A DNA stretch of 64,000 nt from Symsagittifera roscoffensis (Eukaryota > Xenacoelomorpha > Acoela > Convolutidae): positions 4,797,454 through 4,861,453 of the forward strand of contig NC_087066.1 in the NCBI RefSeq assembly GCF_963678635.1, given 5' to 3'. Positions 18,950-30,408 of this stretch are shown here, piece after piece; the stretch's first letter is position 1, and every line of letters begins with the position of its first letter. Position numbers and translations under genes: made by a program. The notes beneath the pieces are model-generated. The model ran no database searches, was not told the DNA's origin, and saw only the letters and a list, made by a program, of their open reading frames with translations.

Positions 18950-20440
18950 TCAGAAAATTAGTTACGAATAAAGTGATTTTGAAATTTAGATTTTAGAACT
19001 TTTTGCGCGATAAACTTAGAAAAGTAGTTTAAAGCACTAAAAACATTGCTTATTTATAGTTTGCAAAATCATATTTACTCCTTTGCGAACCTACATATCA
19101 CGCATTTTTGAATCATTTTTAGTGAGCTCAGAAATGTAGTTTAAATTTTAAAAGTACTCTTTAAATTGAAAACGTGTAGTCTTTTGGAAGCAAATATTAC
19201 TCGTATATTACACGCTTTTTAAACCATTTTCAGCAGTGAGCTCAGAAGTATTGTTTTATTCACTCAACAGTTTAAATATCTACTAATTCTTGTTTACTCT
19301 TTTGGAAACCTATATATTGCATAATTTTAATAATCCGTTTTTGTGGTGAGCCCAGAAGTATACTTTGATTATTGAAAAAATAGCCATTTAAACACTTAGA
19401 TCAACCGTACAATCACCCCCCTCTCCCATAAGTGACCTACCGTGGAATGCCCTTCCCAAGTATGTATTAATTCTGAAAATTATTTCTGTAAAAATATGCA
19501 TTTCAGACACAAATAAATTTTTTACTTTTTATGCGGCATTGCTTTTGTATGCTGTTAATTACACAAATTGATGTTTTAATTGAATGTTCTTTAGTGAGAT
19601 GATTATTTCTAAACGAATCTAGGCAACACTGAAAGCTTAATAAAAAATCTATATTTTTCCTCCCTAAATCGATTTGATGGATGGAGGAATTGTACAGTTG
19701 ATCCAGATATTTTTGCAAACCTGTTCACTTTTTTGGGAACCTCTAAAATACACATCATTTACAAACGTTTTTCATTTTTTGAGCTCAGAATTGTGCTTTA
19801 AGGCTTTAAAAATGACGTTACTTCTTAAAATTTTAGATATTTTGCTTACTTCTTCGGAAACCTTTTAACTACACATTTTAAACATTTTTTTGAGCTCAGA
19901 AACAAAGTTGGATGCACCAACACGTTTGCTAAATAAAGATGTTTTAAAAATGAGTTATTCACTCGGAAACATGTAAGTTGCATGCTTTTTGAGTCATTTT
20001 TCTGGTAAGGTGACATATATAATTTGGTGCATCAAAGAATTTTGCTTGTCAATAATTTTGAAAACATGTTAGCAATTTCGCAAAATTAGAAGTTGCATAT
20101 TTTTAAAAGTCGTTTTTATTTGGTAAGCCTACAAGTATTAGCTGAGGTGATTCGTAAAACTTCTTTACAAACATAGTCACAAATTTGAAAACTTTTTGTT
20201 TCCATTTTTTTAAGAAAACTTTTTGTGAGCTCAAAAATATAGTTAATGACGTTTCTTTTTTAAACGTTTTCAAAATTAAAGTTGTTCATTTGCAATTCTT
20301 CATAATTCAAACTTTTTTTGATAAGCTCAGAATGTAGTTTGATGCACTAAAAACGTTGCTTCTCAAAGTTCTTAAGAACATGTTTACTTCTATGCAAACC
20401 TACATAATAAGCGCTTTCTAGGGTTAAATGGACACCTTTT
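18950..20440 (+). repeat. Decayed tandem repeat with unit of about 112 bp
   Basis: A GTGAGCTCAGAA-type motif followed by TAGTTT and, later, TTTACTC..TTTGGAAACCT..ATT recurs at about 19010, 19124, 19238, 19348, 19781, 19892, 20226 and 20323. Near-equal spacings of 110-114 bases occur between most neighbours, with two further degenerate units near 20005 and 20122. Units are strongly diverged; a break at about 19360-19770 holds other sequence or unrecognisable units. Confidence 0.65.
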
Positions 20441-20898
20441 TCTGGGATCAGATTCTCTGGCCGCTCAAAGGAGTCTCCTTTTTGTGCAATTTTACGATAA
20501 TTGACTCTAAATTTTTCTAAATGCGTTTGAGAAGCCCATGTATACCTATTTTGAGACAAAGCGCACGCGCTTAAAGAAACGCATTTTTCCGCCAGTTTTG
20601 GTATGCACTTCCAAAAATTAACTTGCGTCAATCAATTTGGTCGACCTTAAAAATATAAATGTTTGAAGTTTTCATCTTTTTTAATTCCTCCTCTCGAGAA
20701 AATCCTAGTTCCAGCCTGAATTAGTTAGTTTTTAATAATTTCAATGCTTTTTCTGAATATTTCAACGCGGCGATTTTAACGCTCCATTAAGATAAATGAT
20801 TCATCTGTTTGACAATTAACCAACCTTTGTTTCAATTAAGTAATTCTTATTAAATTAAATAACCGTAATTGACAGTAATTGAATAATGCGACAGCTTA
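20441..20898. other. Intergenic, 3' flank of the transporter gene
   Basis: AT-rich sequence downstream of the minus-strand transporter; may hold its 3' UTR. A minus-strand ORF at 20347-20631 is judged spurious. Confidence 0.4.
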
Positions 20899-21399
20899 CT
20901 ATGATATCTCGATATCACATCTCGAGTTAGACTTCAAATTTCGTTCTCTCACTTTTAAAACCACAACTTGTATCAGCACCGAGGCGACTATGAAAGCAGT
21001 TCCCGCAGTAGAAAGAATTGTAATTCGATCTGGAAACAGGAAGATCTGAGCTAGAAAAGTAAAGACTGAAGATGATGTTTGGATCACGAATGTTCCGGAT
21101 ACGGTAACGTCGGAAGTTCCGCGAACCATGCAATAAGCTGCGATTGATTGGCATATCATAGAAGCTATTGCGATTAGTTTCAAAAAATATAAACATTGAA
21201 TTGAATCTGAGAGGGGTCTGTATGTAAGGAGTCCAGCTATTGTAGTTCCAGACATGTATCCCAGAAGAGCCCAGCTGGGTGGATATTGCTGATAGTTGCG
21301 GACTCTGGAAATCATGATGACGAAACATAATCCAGACAGAATAGCCAAAGCAACTCCTAGGAGGCTGTCCAGTTCAAGGATATCCAGAGAGAGAAGAGC
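20899..21399 (-). CDS. Transporter exon 2 (helices 6-10)
   Basis: Begins after GGCATTTAG (minus strand) with ALLSLDILELDSLLGVALAI, the start of helix 6. Helices 7-10 follow, then a basic tail (KVRERNLKSNSR) typical of a cytosolic C-terminus. A second open minus frame at 20927-21328 is a shadow. Confidence 0.82.
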   Translation of the reverse strand, partial: ALLSLDILELDSLLGVALAILSGLCFVIMISRVRNYQQYPPSWALLGYMSGTTIAGLLTYRPLSDSIQCLYFLKLIAIASMICQSIAAYCMVRGTSDVTVSGTFVIQTSSSVFTFLAQIFLFPDRITILSTAGTAFIVASVLIQVVVLKVRERNLKSNSRCDIEIS

Positions 21400-23597
21400 C
21401 TAAATGCCAGGTAGTTTATGAAATTGTGTAAATTTGAGGGCTTTCTATATGAAACCAACCGAATGATTTTTCTGTAGAGAGCAAGTGACTTGTGATGTAA
21501 CGTAATATAATTATGCTTGCGTTTAGCCAGCGTCGTTATCAAACTGGCAAATAGATAGACTTTTTTCGGATTATCAAGAATTAGTTTAACAGAATCACAT
21601 GAATCATTTTACCCTGTAGTTCATATCAAATCAAAAGTCAGACGTTAAGTTTTTTTGTAAGCAGAAAATTGTCAGCGCGTCAAAAAAATTTTGTCGGATG
21701 TTTGTTTGTCATTTTTTGTCAGCTTAGTTGTCGCAGCACCACATCTAGCCAAAAATTGGTAATTTTTTTAAAAATAAAAAAACTTTCAGCGTATTCCTGT
21801 TTTGAGCAACTAGTTGAGTTCTGAGAAGTTTTATCTATTCTTTTGGCTATTTTTACCTTTTTTTTTCATGCTGTTGATTAAGTTTTTTTGGAAGTTGTTC
21901 GTTTTTAAATTCAAGGAGTGTTTTGTGCATTGGTAACACCTACGCTTGAGATGACAAATACCAGAAGTTCGTTTCCAATTTTCATTGAAGCATTTCTTTG
22001 TAGCATTTGTTGTAAAGTTTCTAATAGCAGATGTAACTTTGTTTTGGAATTTTTTTGTCCTTTTTTCCATGTTTTATAATTTGTATAACAAAAAAAATTT
22101 TCGAAGGTTTTGAAGGTTTTTTTTCAACTTTTGATTTTTATTTTCATTTGCTCTTAGTCAGAGTCATTCATTTCTGTATCGCAAGTGGCTCGAAGCTCCG
22201 TTTTGCCTCTGTATTATAAAAAAATGTATTAACGATGTCTTGATACAGAGTTTTTATATAAGTTTACAAAAATTAATCTGAATCGTATGGGCGAACGTGT
22301 CTCATTCAGCGGAGAACAGAAGAAGTTTGTAATTCTTAGATCTAAGTGATCGCTGTACTCATAAACAATTTTTCAATTGTAACGCCTCTTTATACCCCCT
22401 ACATTCGACCATTTTCTTTTAAAAAACAGCTTTTTATATGGTAAATAGGCACAAAAATGTTCCGTCATGAAATTGCTCTCTTTTGCTGCCTGCTCTTTTT
22501 TAAAATATCAAATCTTTAGTTAGAATACTCGATGTGATACTCCGAAGCAGGCGCGGATCTAAGAATTTTTCGAAGGGGGGGGGGGGCAGATTTTCAAAAA
22601 AATATTTGAACATTTTGTCGACCTTTTTTTTAGGTTGGCCAAATTGATTTTCTGAGCTCTCCCAAACCACTATAAAGACCCTAATTTGACCAAAATTTCT
22701 TCGCCGCAGGCAAATTTTTCGAAAACGGCCAAAAATGGTGTTTTTAGACACTTTTTGGAAAATATCGACCAAAAAAATTGTGTTTTTTTTCGGCGTGCGC
22801 TCCTGAAATTAGTTTAGGCTGGCGCCTTTAGAAATTTTTTTTAAAGTTCAGTCAACCAAAAACGGATATTTAAAAATAGTACAGGGGTCCCCTTTGGGTC
22901 GGCAGGTGGTCGAATACCCGAGAGGGGGGCGTCCACCTCCCTAAATCTGCTCCTGCTCCGAAGTTAAATTTTGAGCTTACCGCCAATTTTCAACAAAATT
23001 TGTAGAAAAAATTGTGAGTTCATTTTTTTTTCTAAATGCAGTCGTTTTTCTATGAAGCGAAGTTTCTTGAGAATCGGCTCTGAGTTTTAATTTTCATTAT
23101 CCGAGTTTCATTATCATGACATTTGACATCATCATGACATTTCTTAGACAAATTAAGAGCCTTGCCTGTGGGTTGCAAATGAGTCCAGTCCCGATGACTC
23201 CCGCCAGAACTGAGATGATTGACAGAACAGTCGGCCGCTTTTTCTCTTTGATAATTTCAACCACCACTGATGAGAAAAGAGAGAAGAAGGCATTGACTAG
23301 AATAGAATCGGAGGGTAAAATGAATCGAAGAGACCAGAAATGCAGACCAAATGAGGCGCCCCCAAAAATAAAACCATTTAAGAAACAGAAGTAAAGATTT
23401 CTCTCTTTGCGGTGACGAAAAATATAGAATTTGGGTTCAGTTATTAGTTTGGTTAGAGCTATAATTGAGCCCAGAAGTCCAAACCAAGTTGCCAGTAGTG
23501 AAGTGTTGAAGCCAGACCTGGCAAAACCCAAACTGGCCAGGGCGTAGAGTGTGGCATTTATGAGCAGTAACAGCAGGCCACGATTAACTGTCTTCAT
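20899..23597 (-). CDS. Drug/metabolite-transporter (EamA, SLC35-like) membrane protein, two exons
   Basis: Exon 1 is 23597-23166 (ATG at 23597, 144 codons) and exon 2 is 21399-20899 (166 codons plus stop), joined in phase 0 to give 310 residues. Each exon encodes five hydrophobic segments, so the product has the ten-helix, two-repeat fold of the DMT superfamily. Typical features are an N-terminal helix with NATLYALASLGF, FGGASFGLHFWSLRF around helix 3-4, and SVLAGVIGTGLICNP in helix 5. The family includes nucleotide-sugar and organic-anion transporters of Golgi, ER and plasma membrane. The substrate cannot be told; SLC35G/TMEM20-like EamA proteins look closest. Confidence 0.82.
22176..22216 (+). 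repeat. SINE tail motif
   Basis: GTATCGCAAGTGGCTCGAAG then CTCCGTTTTGCCTCTGTATTAT. Nearly the same as 5355-5386. No tRNA-like head was found upstream. Confidence 0.4.
22548..22955. mobile_element. hAT-type MITE with 8-bp target-site duplication
   Basis: 408 bases flanked by perfect CTCCGAAG duplications (22540-22547 and 22956-22963). The ends are imperfect inverted repeats: CAGGCGCGGATCTAAG on the left and CAGGAGCAGATTTAGG read inward from the right. CAG ends with 8-bp duplications are the hAT hallmark. It has no transposase and contains a run of 12 G (22575-22586) and a G-rich right part. Related relics: 60117-60665 and the left-end-like sequence near 53718. Confidence 0.82.
23166..23597 (-). 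CDS. Transporter exon 1 (helices 1-5)
   Basis: ATG at 23597-23595. Helix 1 contains LLLLLINATLYALASLGF; helices 2-5 follow, and the exon ends at GLICNPQ. The open frame runs beyond 23166 only into intron. Confidence 0.82.
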
Positions 23598-25139
23598 CAA
23601 AAACTAAATTATAAAGTTAAAATGAGCTGTCGTGAAATTGAATAATGAATCGTCGACAATGTTTGAATAATAAATTCATGAAATATTTTAATCCTCATTT
23701 AGATCTCAATTGTTTATAGTTCTTGATTTTTCATCGATAGATTTAAATTTTCATGTGTACACAAAAAAATCAATAACTATAAATAACGTTTTCGGTTATT
23801 GTTAAGTATAACAAATATTACACAACAGTTTTAAACATCAAGAAACGTGATAAAATAACAGCTGATATTATACAATTCTCATCAATGTGCATAAAAAATT
23901 ATGATTGAAGAAATGTTAGCTCGATTGTTTTCGTTTTTTCTCTTCGAAAAGCAATATGTAAACACCTGTCATTCCTGTGCAAAAAAAAGGAAAAGACAGG
24001 AAAATAAATGAAAGGAAAGTTCTTTATAAGCTTTTGCAGCTATCTCAGAAAAAATAGAAATTGAAAAAAGCAGTTTTGATCAAATCTACACATTCTTCCC
24101 TTCATGATATATGATTAGTGTTTGTAAAATGTGACCAAATATATTTACCTTAAATTTTTCAAATTGTATTAGTTACAAAATGGATGATCAACAAAGACAA
24201 GAGACAAATTTCATGTCCAAATTATAGTTATAGCTTGGATCTTATATAGCTACAATATAGTTTCAGGATTTATATAGCTACAATCACTGACTGGTTTGAT
24301 TACTTCTGAATACATCGGTTTCAAAAAGAGTCAGTGGCCGCCTCTCAGCAAATAAAAAAAACTAAGAAAAACTTAGTTCTGCGGGAAAACTAAACCGTAA
24401 AACTCAGATCAAGATATGTTTGAAAACTTAACACAAAACAGTTTTCGTCGTACAAAAAATTAGAGGATACTATTTTGATGTAGCAGCAGATTTTCACCTT
24501 TTAATCAAATTCACCGGCAATTCTTTAATTGATTTTTTTCGGAAGTCTAAAGGCTCACTATTGAACTAATGCGTTGCGAGCGTGCCAGTACAAAGCACCG
24601 ATGTAACATTTATGAAATCCCCTTGGCACCAAATATTAAAGCCCCGCTTCATATACAAGTTTGGCTATGGTAGGGCTATAATTTTTTTTAAAAAACAAAA
24701 AAAAACTGGCGAGAAAAGAACTTAAACCAAAAAATTATTTTTCCCAGTAAGTTCAAGTTTGTAAAAGCAAGAATTCAGTCATGTAAATTTGTCTGAAAAA
24801 TCAGCAGTAGAATAAAAACTGCACCAACCAGAAAGCTTGCATTGTAATAAGTCAACCAAAAGCCCTTAAAAAGTTAACCATAAAGTTTTACGTGCAGTCA
24901 ACTGGGGGTAAGTGGCAGCTATGAACATGCAACCCATTGCAAATACTTCTGTATTGTTACAGATAGGAAGATGTGATATATAGAAAAACTCTCATATGAA
25001 AATTCACAATACAATAGTGCAACTAAGTTTTCATACCTTGCTGATTTACATTAAAAATGAGGAGAAATTTTTCATTCGAGAGTGTTTTAGCTTTTGTTCC
25101 GACAATTGAAAATGGGGAGGATTTTTGTATTCGGGTGTG
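23598..25139. other. Intergenic, upstream of the transporter
   Basis: AT-rich. Would contain the transporter promoter and 5' UTR on the minus strand, but no TATA box or other site could be assigned. A short repeat TTTATATAGCTACAAT-like occurs twice near 24240-24285. Confidence 0.4.
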
Positions 25140-25717
25140 ATTTAGTTTTTTCTTTTTGTTTTCTACGCAAAATCAGGTACCACAAATAATCATCGGACTA
25201 GGTTGAGTGATATATCATATTAAAGCTTTTTCAGTCGTGATTCGAACGGCATTTAGAAAATTTCAAAAATTTTTCCGTGTCGAGAAAAACCGGTTGGAAT
25301 TTTTTGATTTTTGGTCCAATTTCGAACCAATATGGCGTGAGCATGTAGAATTACAAGCTGAATTGTGCCTAATTTAGACTTTGAAACTTATTTTAGGCAT
25401 GTAAAACTAGTTTTTGAAGTTTTTAGCTTCATTTGGGAATCAAAAACTTTAAAAAAATGTTGCAAATATTTTTGAGAAGAATTAAAAAAAAAAAATTTGT
25501 TTAAATTTCTCCAGTCATTTTTCTACAAAGTCTTTTTTCCAATTGCAAATTTTTCTATGACTGCCTAATATGCCTAAATTATATTTGTACGTCAGATCTT
25601 TTTATCACACCAAGCAGAAAAAAACTACACTATCTGGAAAGAAATTTCTAAACCGTAGTTTTCTAAAAACTATCTATGGTCAGAACATTCTGTGCTACTT
25701 GCACAGTAACCGTCTAT

Positions 25718-25719
<2 letters not shown>
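25140..25719 (+). repeat. Diverged duplication of about 0.55-0.6 kb, copy 1
   Basis: Order: TACGCAAAATCAGGTACCAC, AAATAATCATCGGACT, GATATATCAT, CTTTTTCAGTCG, AAAACTAGTTTT, ATATGCCTAAATTATATT, and GTGCTACTTGCACAGTAACC at the end. The same motifs recur in order in 25791-26310. No ORF of note. Confidence 0.65.

Positions 25720-25790
<71 letters not shown>
25720..25790. repeat. (TA)n microsatellite
   Basis: About 35 perfect TA units, lying exactly between the two copies of the 0.6-kb duplication. The Tyr/Ile ORFs across it are artefacts. Confidence 0.95.
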
Positions 25791-25794
<4 letters not shown>

Positions 25795-26310
25795 CCACGC
25801 AAAGTCAAGTACTACAAATAATCATCGAACTGGGTTGTGTGATATATCATTTTGTAGCTTTTTCAGTCGGGATTTAAACGACCTTAAATATTTTTTAAAA
25901 TTTTCCGGTGTTGAGAAAAACTGCTTTGGAAGTTTTGATTTTTTGTCATTTTCAAGCGAGTAAATCGATCCAAAGCGAACATTCGTTATAGAAAATAATA
26001 ATATTAACAAATTAAGGTTAGAAACTTGATTTCACTACAAGGAAAACTAGTTTTGGTAGCTTCATTTAGCGCTTCTTTTGCAAAAAAAACTTGCAAAAGC
26101 CTGAAAAAAATACAAAGCTCGTTTTTTTCATCAGTTTTTCTTCAATTTTTTGAAATTTTTTATGCCTACTTTAGTACTTTTTACGCGTTTGTATAGTTTT
26201 ACCATTACACGGAGTACAAAAAATTCACTAATTTGGAGAAAAAATTATTCTGAGAATGTGACCAGAACAATCTGTGCGTGCTACTTGCACAACAACCGGC
26301 TATCATTGTT
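25791..26310 (+). repeat. Diverged duplication of about 0.55-0.6 kb, copy 2
   Basis: Second copy of 25140-25719, from CCACGCAAAGTCAAGTACTA to GTGCTACTTGCACAACAACC. Moderately diverged with indels. Confidence 0.65.
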
Positions 26311-27289
26311 AACCTCTGGTTTTCTTCAAAGGAGTCTTCTCCGGTAACCAACTTACAACTATGAGAATTAGCTTGGATTTTAAGCTATAATTCTTTTCTA
26401 GAAGTGTTGCACTTTTCCCGATCCGTATTACTTCTACCAAATCTTTCATCGGCTTTCTTAAAGACGTTCAAAAGATAATTTCATTTGATTTTTTTTTTAA
26501 AATAAACACATATTTTATATTGGTTTCTTCCTTTCGCGCTAAATGATTTACTTCAAAAACTTCGTACAAAGCCTGTGACACGTCAGATCGAAGTTTTCTT
26601 CTTCGTGATTAAAAATGATAAGTATCCAATTTATTTTTCAATGCTGAGTAAATGATTAAAATTGTATTTTTTAAAGTTGGCTTGTTTAAACACTAGATAT
26701 ATTATCACAGATCAAAATTTCCATAATTCTAAATGAGTCTTCAGGTAAAAATAAACAAATGGTTCTCACCCATTTTTAGTAACTTTTCACCTAAGATGCC
26801 TTTGACATATATAGCATCGATTTGATTGATAGAGTTCGTTAATAACATTAGAATAAACCACTATTGACAATTTCGACATTGGGTTAAACTCGAACTGATA
26901 ATGGTGAGACGTAAGCACATGAAGTATCAGATCATGACAAGTCATTTTTATTAGATCAGGTCAGTTCTTATAACTATCGTCTCTGAGCTTCTACAGAGAA
27001 CTTTAACTGAGACAAATGCGCATGTTTTCTCCCCTTCAATTCATTTTTGTCTTCTGTTATTGATAAAAAAATGCATGAGCATACAAAAACCTAATCATGA
27101 ATCTTAAAATATTGAAAAAAAATGTTAAAAAGTTATACTTCATAAAGTGTTTTAAATAGCAAAAAGTTTGGCAAAAAATGTATCTAACAAAAAATGTATC
27201 ATTCAGCAAACAGTGAATCTGGCAATAACTCCTCTCATGAATTTTAGGATGTCAGAATTTAAAAAAATCAAAGCATTTTTTTTCTTCGC
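26311..27289. other. Intergenic, nothing recognised
   Basis: AT-rich, without credible ORF; leads into the repeat array. Confidence 0.4.
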
Positions 27290-28993
27290 CAAAAATTTTG
27301 TTCATCAGTATCTGTTATCGTAGTCTTCCTTGCTAATCGCGCAAAAACGGCCTACTTTTGGGGCTACAGTTTCAACCACAGATACGTTTTGGGCAATTTC
27401 GTTTTGCCCACTGATGAAATTCCGATCACAAAAAGCCTTTTATCAGTAAAAACTAAAACACGGAGAACTAATTAGAACCAGTCATCAAAAGTTGAACCAT
27501 TAAGGCTATTAATGATAATTTGCAGCTAGAACATTATTAAGATTCTTTTGACTATAACTGTACAAAATACACCTTTAAGAAGGAAAAAGCAGTGCCTAAA
27601 TATGTTTTATTCTCTGTTGAGTTATGGCTTGAAAGAAGAAAATTGCGAATAAGGCTTGAAAGATGAGTTATTTAAGAAATTCATGCAAAAAAAAACTTTT
27701 TCCAAATTTTCTTAGTACTTACAGAAAAGCTAATTTTCTGTTGATATCTGTCGAATGATTTTGAGCGGATTTTCGATTGGGCTGCACATATTCGTAGAGT
27801 GAGGGGGAAAATGCTTTTGTTTTTATCTCGTTTTTTGCCCATTCCCACTCAAAATTAAAGCGGCATAATGAGCTTACAGTCAACCCGACAAGCAAATGCA
27901 TGTAATTTGCATAGAAACTGATTGGCAATGTTAACTAATTTGCATATAATTCATCCGAAAATGAGGTTTAGATTCTCGTATCAGGGCAAAGCCTTGAATG
28001 TTCCGACTGCCTTAAAGGCTTATGGAGCAAAAAATATCAAAAAAATTAAATGTATTAAAAAAAAGAAAAAAAAATGGGAGTTTTTTTTGAAAATCATACC
28101 CCCACACGCCATAAAAAGTAAATAGTGATAAATTTCGCTCATAGTAACAAATCAAATATGGCAAACAAGATTCCTTCAACCAATTTGGAACAATTTCTGA
28201 GATGGATTAAATCTCCGCTTACGCGTTAATAGCGCGAAATATATCGCGCCTTAATTGTCGTAAACTGGCCAAAATAGCAATCTTCAAACCCCCATAGCTT
28301 TATGAAAGATAAACACAAGTAAAATATCTTTTCAATTTCAAATTCAAGACAACAATACCTTTTGAATGCTATAAAATAATTAGTCAAAAATTGCTATTTA
28401 AAAAGTCGAAATACGTCTGAAGAAAAAAAAAACACCCGAGCACAAATGTTCCGTTACTTTACGAAAGTCGGAACAACAAAACTGCTTGTATCAGAGCGAA
28501 GCCTTGAATGTTCGTACTGCCTTTGAAGGTTGACGGAGCAGTAATAACATGAAAAAATTAAAGGTAAAAAACTTTTTTTTTTGGTTTGAGACTTTTTGTG
28601 AAAATCATCAACCCACACGCCATATAAAGTACAATGTGATAGATTTCGGTCCTACTAAGTTTCAATAATGGTATTTATGCTTCCTGCAACCAATTCGGAA
28701 CGGTTTCTAACACGGATTGAATCTCCGCTTACGCGTGAGTACCGCGAACTATATCTCGCGTTAATTGTCCCAAATTGGCTAAAATGGCAATCTTTAAACC
28801 CCCATAACTTTACAAGAAATGATCACAGGTGAACAATTTTTTCAAATCTAAGCTGAGGAAACCATAGTTTTTGAATGATTTTTAAAAAACACCGTCAAAA
28901 ATGGCTAGTTGAAAATTCGAAACTTGTCTGAAGAAAAAAACCACCCCGAGCACAAATATTCCGTCACTTTCGTTACGAAAGACGAAACAACAA
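27290..28993 (+). repeat. Array: first Q module and P1-P2 pair
   Basis: Q starts near 27293. It includes a minus-strand 69-codon ORF (27719-27928) recurring at 32663-32860 and 44517-44726 with substitutions and end changes. P1 spans about 27970-28480 and P2 about 28481-28993; they are diverged copies of one repeat in tandem. Confidence 0.75.
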
Positions 28994-30408
28994 AGATTGG
29001 CTTTGACTTGATTTATGGTTTTTTATTTATCAATGTTAAAGAAATCAGTTTTGATTATAGGAACTATTTGGTGAAGAAATAGTTATTTGTATTGTTTATA
29101 GTCCTTGATTCAATGTATGGTCCTTTGATTTTCTAAAACATGGCTTTCGCTTCCCCCCTGAGAATTGTAAAACCGGAAAAAAATTGTTTTCCTTAATCTC
29201 TGGCTTCATGAAATATTTAAAAACCCGGGTTGACCTCCATAAACCGACAACGCTTATCTTACAATTCCATACACCGAAAATGCTTATCATACAATTCCAT
29301 ACATCAAATGTATGGAAAAATGCTACTCATTTAATTTTCATAGTTTCAAAAAACTTTTCCTAGTAAATTGAAATTGCCCCTAAAATTGTTTTTTCAACCG
29401 CAAATCGACTTTTGTACTCAAACAAACATTTTCCAATGCAAATTTTAATGCAAATTTTAATTTTTTGTCTGTATAACACATGGATACACAAATATTGGAT
29501 TTTTTTTTCGTTTCTCAAACAGGCTAAAAACTCCAATTGGTTTTGTTTGACATGTTTATATATGCCTTGATCAATGTCTGATAATTTGAAAATTCTAATT
29601 TTGAAAAATAATCATCTGTGAAAACTTTTGACAAAATTTAAAAGTTTTATGACTTCATTATAGGGTTTGTGAAAACAACTTTTTTGCAATCCAGGGCGTT
29701 TCCAATGCATTTTAAATGCTAGAAGATTAACCTTTTGGTAACACTAGTTCTCAGTAAACCATGGGTTTAGTCACTTTCACTTGTGATCGGTCACGAACAC
29801 ATCCCAAAGTTTTGAGAAAAAAAAACTTTTTGCTTTATGAACAAATGCTTATCTCAAAGTTTTCTTAACATTTTCTGTATCTAGGGAATTGTACGAAATT
29901 ATATGATACGCATTTTTTCATATATGAAAACTGTAGGATAAACATTTTTGATCAACCCGGGAATCTACAAAATTGGCATCGTCATAACTTCCAACCGTTA
30001 TTGAAAAAAAAATATAAGTAGCATTGATAGGGTTTTTGAATCTTTTTTAATATGGTAAAACTTAAGCGAAACTCCCCGTTCTTTAATGCCGGGGCAGATC
30101 CATTATCGAGAAAGTATTTCGAAGTTGATGACATTTTTCTTCACACTGAGATTATTGCTCCCCTGCTCAGAATAACATGCCGGTTTGACTTTTTTTGAAC
30201 CAACTCAAGGTTACAGGACAGTTTCCGGGCTCTCCAACAGGTGAACTATTTTTTCAAATTTAAGCTGAGGAAACCATAGTTTTTGAATGATTTTTAAAAA
30301 ACACCGTCAAAAATGGCTAGTTGAAAATTCGAAACTTGTCTGAAGAAAAAAAACCACCCCGAGCACAAATATTCCGTCACTTTCGTTACGAAAGACGAAA
30401 CAACAAAG
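28994..30408 (+). repeat. Array unit 1: A-E-B-P tail (short form)
   Basis: Complete E module at 29224-29961 with both inverted ends. After CTCCAACAG (about 30238) it passes straight to the 3' part of P. Confidence 0.8.

Larger units (their letters stand above)
21400..23165 (-). other. Transporter intron with GC donor, carrying a hAT MITE
   Basis: The donor reads CAG|GCAAGG on the minus strand (23166/23165), a good match to the minor GC-AG class. The acceptor is ATTTAG at 21400-21404. A GT donor further on (TT|GTCTAAG) would add residues and shift phase. The intron contains a SINE tail motif (22176-22216) and a complete hAT-type MITE (22548-22955). Confidence 0.6.

Noticed and set aside
20927-21328. 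133-codon minus ORF overlapping transporter exon 2
   Set aside because: Alternative frame; lacks the alternating helices that the chosen frame shows.
25570-25963. Plus ORFs with Tyr/Ile repeats
   Set aside because: Produced by the (TA)n tract.
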